NCBI RefSeq assembly: GCF_010686685.1
Contig: NZ_JAAGWD010000002.1
Coordinates: 248,001 to 312,000 of the forward strand
Source: Pontibacter burrus
GTDB lineage: Bacteria > Bacteroidota > Bacteroidia > Cytophagales > Hymenobacteraceae
Length of the DNA stretch: 64,000 nt
Direction of reading: 5' to 3'
Shown: positions 62,391 through 64,000 of the stretch, one piece after another
Position numbering within the stretch: the stretch's first letter is position 1
Layout of the letters: the number at the start of each line of letters is the position of its first letter
Position numbers and translations under genes: made by a program
Notes under the pieces: generated by a model
What the model was told of the DNA's origin: nothing
The model's input: only the letters and a program-made list of their open reading frames with translations
Database searches by the model: none

Positions 62391-64000
62391 TTAAATCTTC
62401 GTTGTGAAAGTGGCTTCGTTGCCGGCAATGTCTCTTACCTTCAGAAGCACTTCTCCAGACAAAGGTACACTTTTATCGAGTTTTTCGGAGTATATCAGCG
62501 CTTCTTTGTGTTCGTACTTCATCAGGATCCACTGGCCGTTTACCCATGCGTTAAAAGAATGGATGCCAGATAGATCGTCGCTGATCTTGAACCTGATCTG
62601 TGCCGGGCTTTTGCTAAGCAATTTTATAGTTGGCGGCTTTATGTCCTGCATTACTTTAAACTTGCCCATGTTGCGAGTGTTGAAAGTAATGGTGTTGCCA
62701 TCCCATTTACCACCTGCATAGCCACGCCCACGGCCTGTACCCAGGAAGTAAACAGCTGCTCTGCTTTTATCAATACCGGTTGTGTCCACTTTCATAGTAA
62801 CTTTCATGGTTTTGTGAAGAGGGGTAAAGTAATCGCCTATAGTTACTACATCGCCCACTTTGCTGGTGTGCAGGTAAAGCGTGTCGTATAGTGTCTCTTT
62901 ATCGAAAGTAAGGTTCAGGTAATCTGTTTTATAGTTTACTTCACGGCCAGGTGGTATCATGGTTTTAAAGGCAAAGGGCTTACCCACATCACAAAAGCCG
63001 ATCGAATCTGGCAAGCCGCCGCGCAGATCGTATAGTGCCACAGAAGCTGAGTTATCCATATAGCTTGGCACCAGGTCGAAACGCTTGCCTGCTACAAACA
63101 GCTCTACGTTGCGAGGGGTACGGCTGGTGTCGATAGCGCTTACTTTCAGCACGTTTCCTATGATCTCGTAATCCATTTCCGGCTGCTTCACGCTTTTAGC
63201 CAGCGTTTGTGTAAAGACCGGTTTCTGCCCTTTCACGATAAAGCTAAGCGTAGAGGTGTTGTTGTAAGAGTCGCGGGCGACCAGTTTTACCTGGTAAGTA
63301 GAGTCGGGGTGCACACTAAAGCGGCCCTGTTTGCCATTGGTTGTGTATAGCGGCAGGTCATTGCCATAGTCTACATACGCTTTCTGGAACGTACGCCCAT
63401 ATCTGCGGAAAACATTATAGTTTATGTGCTGCGATACCTGGCGCGACAACTCAAAAGGCACCTGCTCGATGTGATGGTTGTACACCGGCTTGTTGTTTAC
63501 ATACAGGGTTACTTCCTGCGTACCGTTGCGGTTAGTGGCACCATCCAGTCGGTCGGTTGTCTGCAGTTCCAGTGCGATCAGTCCGTGCGCAAAAACTGTA
63601 TCAGCCAGACTATAGTTGGAGCCTGCTTTTTTAGGGCTGAACTCGGTGCGGCCAAAGGTATTGTTAATGCGTGAATGAATATTCAAAGGCAGCACAGCCA
63701 GCCCGAAAATATCTGGCGGGGTGGTGTCAATGATTTCTGTAAAGTTGTAGCGGAGCGGGTTGTATAGTCTGTCCTGCGCATCACGAATCTCGAAGTGCAG
63801 GTGCGGCCCGCCCGATCCACCTGTGTTGCCGGATAGGGCAATTATATCGCCCCGTTTTACCGGGAACTGGTCTTTCTCAAAAAACAGCTCAATTTCAAAC
63901 GTCTGCTTTTCGTACTGTTTCTGTAACAGATAACTGCCCAGCGGATCGACAAAGCTCAGCAGGTGCGAGTAAGTGGTGGTAAGGCCGTTGGGGTGCGTAA
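62391..64000 (-). CDS. M23-family metallopeptidase, 5' end outside window (partial)
   Basis: The open frame continues to the window edge, so the visible 536 residues are the C-terminal part. The upstream portion shows [32 protein letters not shown] and PHLHFEIRD, which is the M23 active-site pattern (HxH in PHLHFE). After the peptidase domain come beta-rich extension domains (~100-536 of the visible part). M23 enzymes cleave peptidoglycan peptide bonds; this exported member is probably a cell-wall hydrolase. The N-terminal metal His-x-His/Asp is not visible here. Confidence 0.9.
   Translation of the reverse strand, partial: THPNGLTTTYSHLLSFVDPLGSYLLQKQYEKQTFEIELFFEKDQFPVKRGDIIALSGNTGGSGGPHLHFEIRDAQDRLYNPLRYNFTEIIDTTPPDIFGLAVLPLNIHSRINNTFGRTEFSPKKAGSNYSLADTVFAHGLIALELQTTDRLDGATNRNGTQEVTLYVNNKPVYNHHIEQVPFELSRQVSQHINYNVFRRYGRTFQKAYVDYGNDLPLYTTNGKQGRFSVHPDSTYQVKLVARDSYNNTSTLSFIVKGQKPVFTQTLAKSVKQPEMDYEIIGNVLKVSAIDTSRTPRNVELFVAGKRFDLVPSYMDNSASVALYDLRGGLPDSIGFCDVGKPFAFKTMIPPGREVNYKTDYLNLTFDKETLYDTLYLHTSKVGDVVTIGDYFTPLHKTMKVTMKVDTTGIDKSRAAVYFLGTGRGRGYAGGKWDGNTITFNTRNMGKFKVMQDIKPPTIKLLSKSPAQIRFKISDDLSGIHSFNAWVNGQWILMKYEHKEALIYSEKLDKSVPLSGEVLLKVRDIAGNEATFTTKI

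Overview
The window looks like a chromosome segment from a Bacteroidota member of the Cytophagales, most likely Hymenobacteraceae and perhaps Pontibacter-like. I base this on gyrB, ppk1 and ypdA types, DUF4846 and SIMPL-like lipoproteins, the Bacteroidetes-style integrase, and TonB/CarboxypepD_reg-type and PorT-type envelope proteins. The genus is an inference from family content, not from a database search.

The window has two parts. Positions 1 to about 26,505 form the right-hand end of a genomic island; its left end lies outside the window. A tyrosine recombinase (24,803-26,347, minus) sits next to a displaced 3' half of a tRNA-Arg(TCT) gene (26,462-26,505), which marks the attachment site. 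From the left, the island carries: a truncated unrecognised gene; a 1,956-residue DUF4011-helicase-Vsr-like defence protein with a transglutaminase-like N-terminus; an XRE regulator; a decayed mobilisation locus (a membrane protein, a mobC-like gene, and a toprim protein broken by frameshifts); a decayed prophage (terminase, holin, antirepressor and other fragments) interleaved with intact AT-rich cargo genes (two lipoproteins and a ribbon-helix-helix/PUA-like membrane-protein pair); a PhyH-like fragment; a Fic protein with its own operator array; a membrane protein; a HipBA toxin-antitoxin pair; a RadC-like protein; an AbiE-type (type IV) toxin-antitoxin pair with an operator array; and an orphan HipB-like antitoxin. 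The island is therefore a mixture of defence and toxin-antitoxin cargo and decaying mobile DNA.

From 26,506 to 64,000 the sequence is ordinary core chromosome: a lipoprotein-SCO-cytochrome c cluster, gyrB, an unusual signal peptidase I homologue, ppk1, a nucleotidyltransferase-phosphoesterase pair, a serine hydrolase and a methyltransferase, a PD40-amidohydrolase fusion, an M28 peptidase, an AI-2E-family permease, an HTH/membrane-protein operon, ypdA, a pseudouridine synthase, an ECF sigma/anti-sigma/periplasmic protein operon, a transketolase split into two genes around a VWA-domain gene, a Bcp peroxiredoxin, and a truncated M23 peptidase.

The most striking pattern fits no standard feature type. 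The palindrome AACTATAGTT (core CTATAG) is heavily iterated throughout the core part, inside genes and between them. It occurs only at about background level in the island, so it marks the island boundary by composition. The island's toxin-antitoxin and regulator genes each have clear inverted-repeat operators, which are listed individually.
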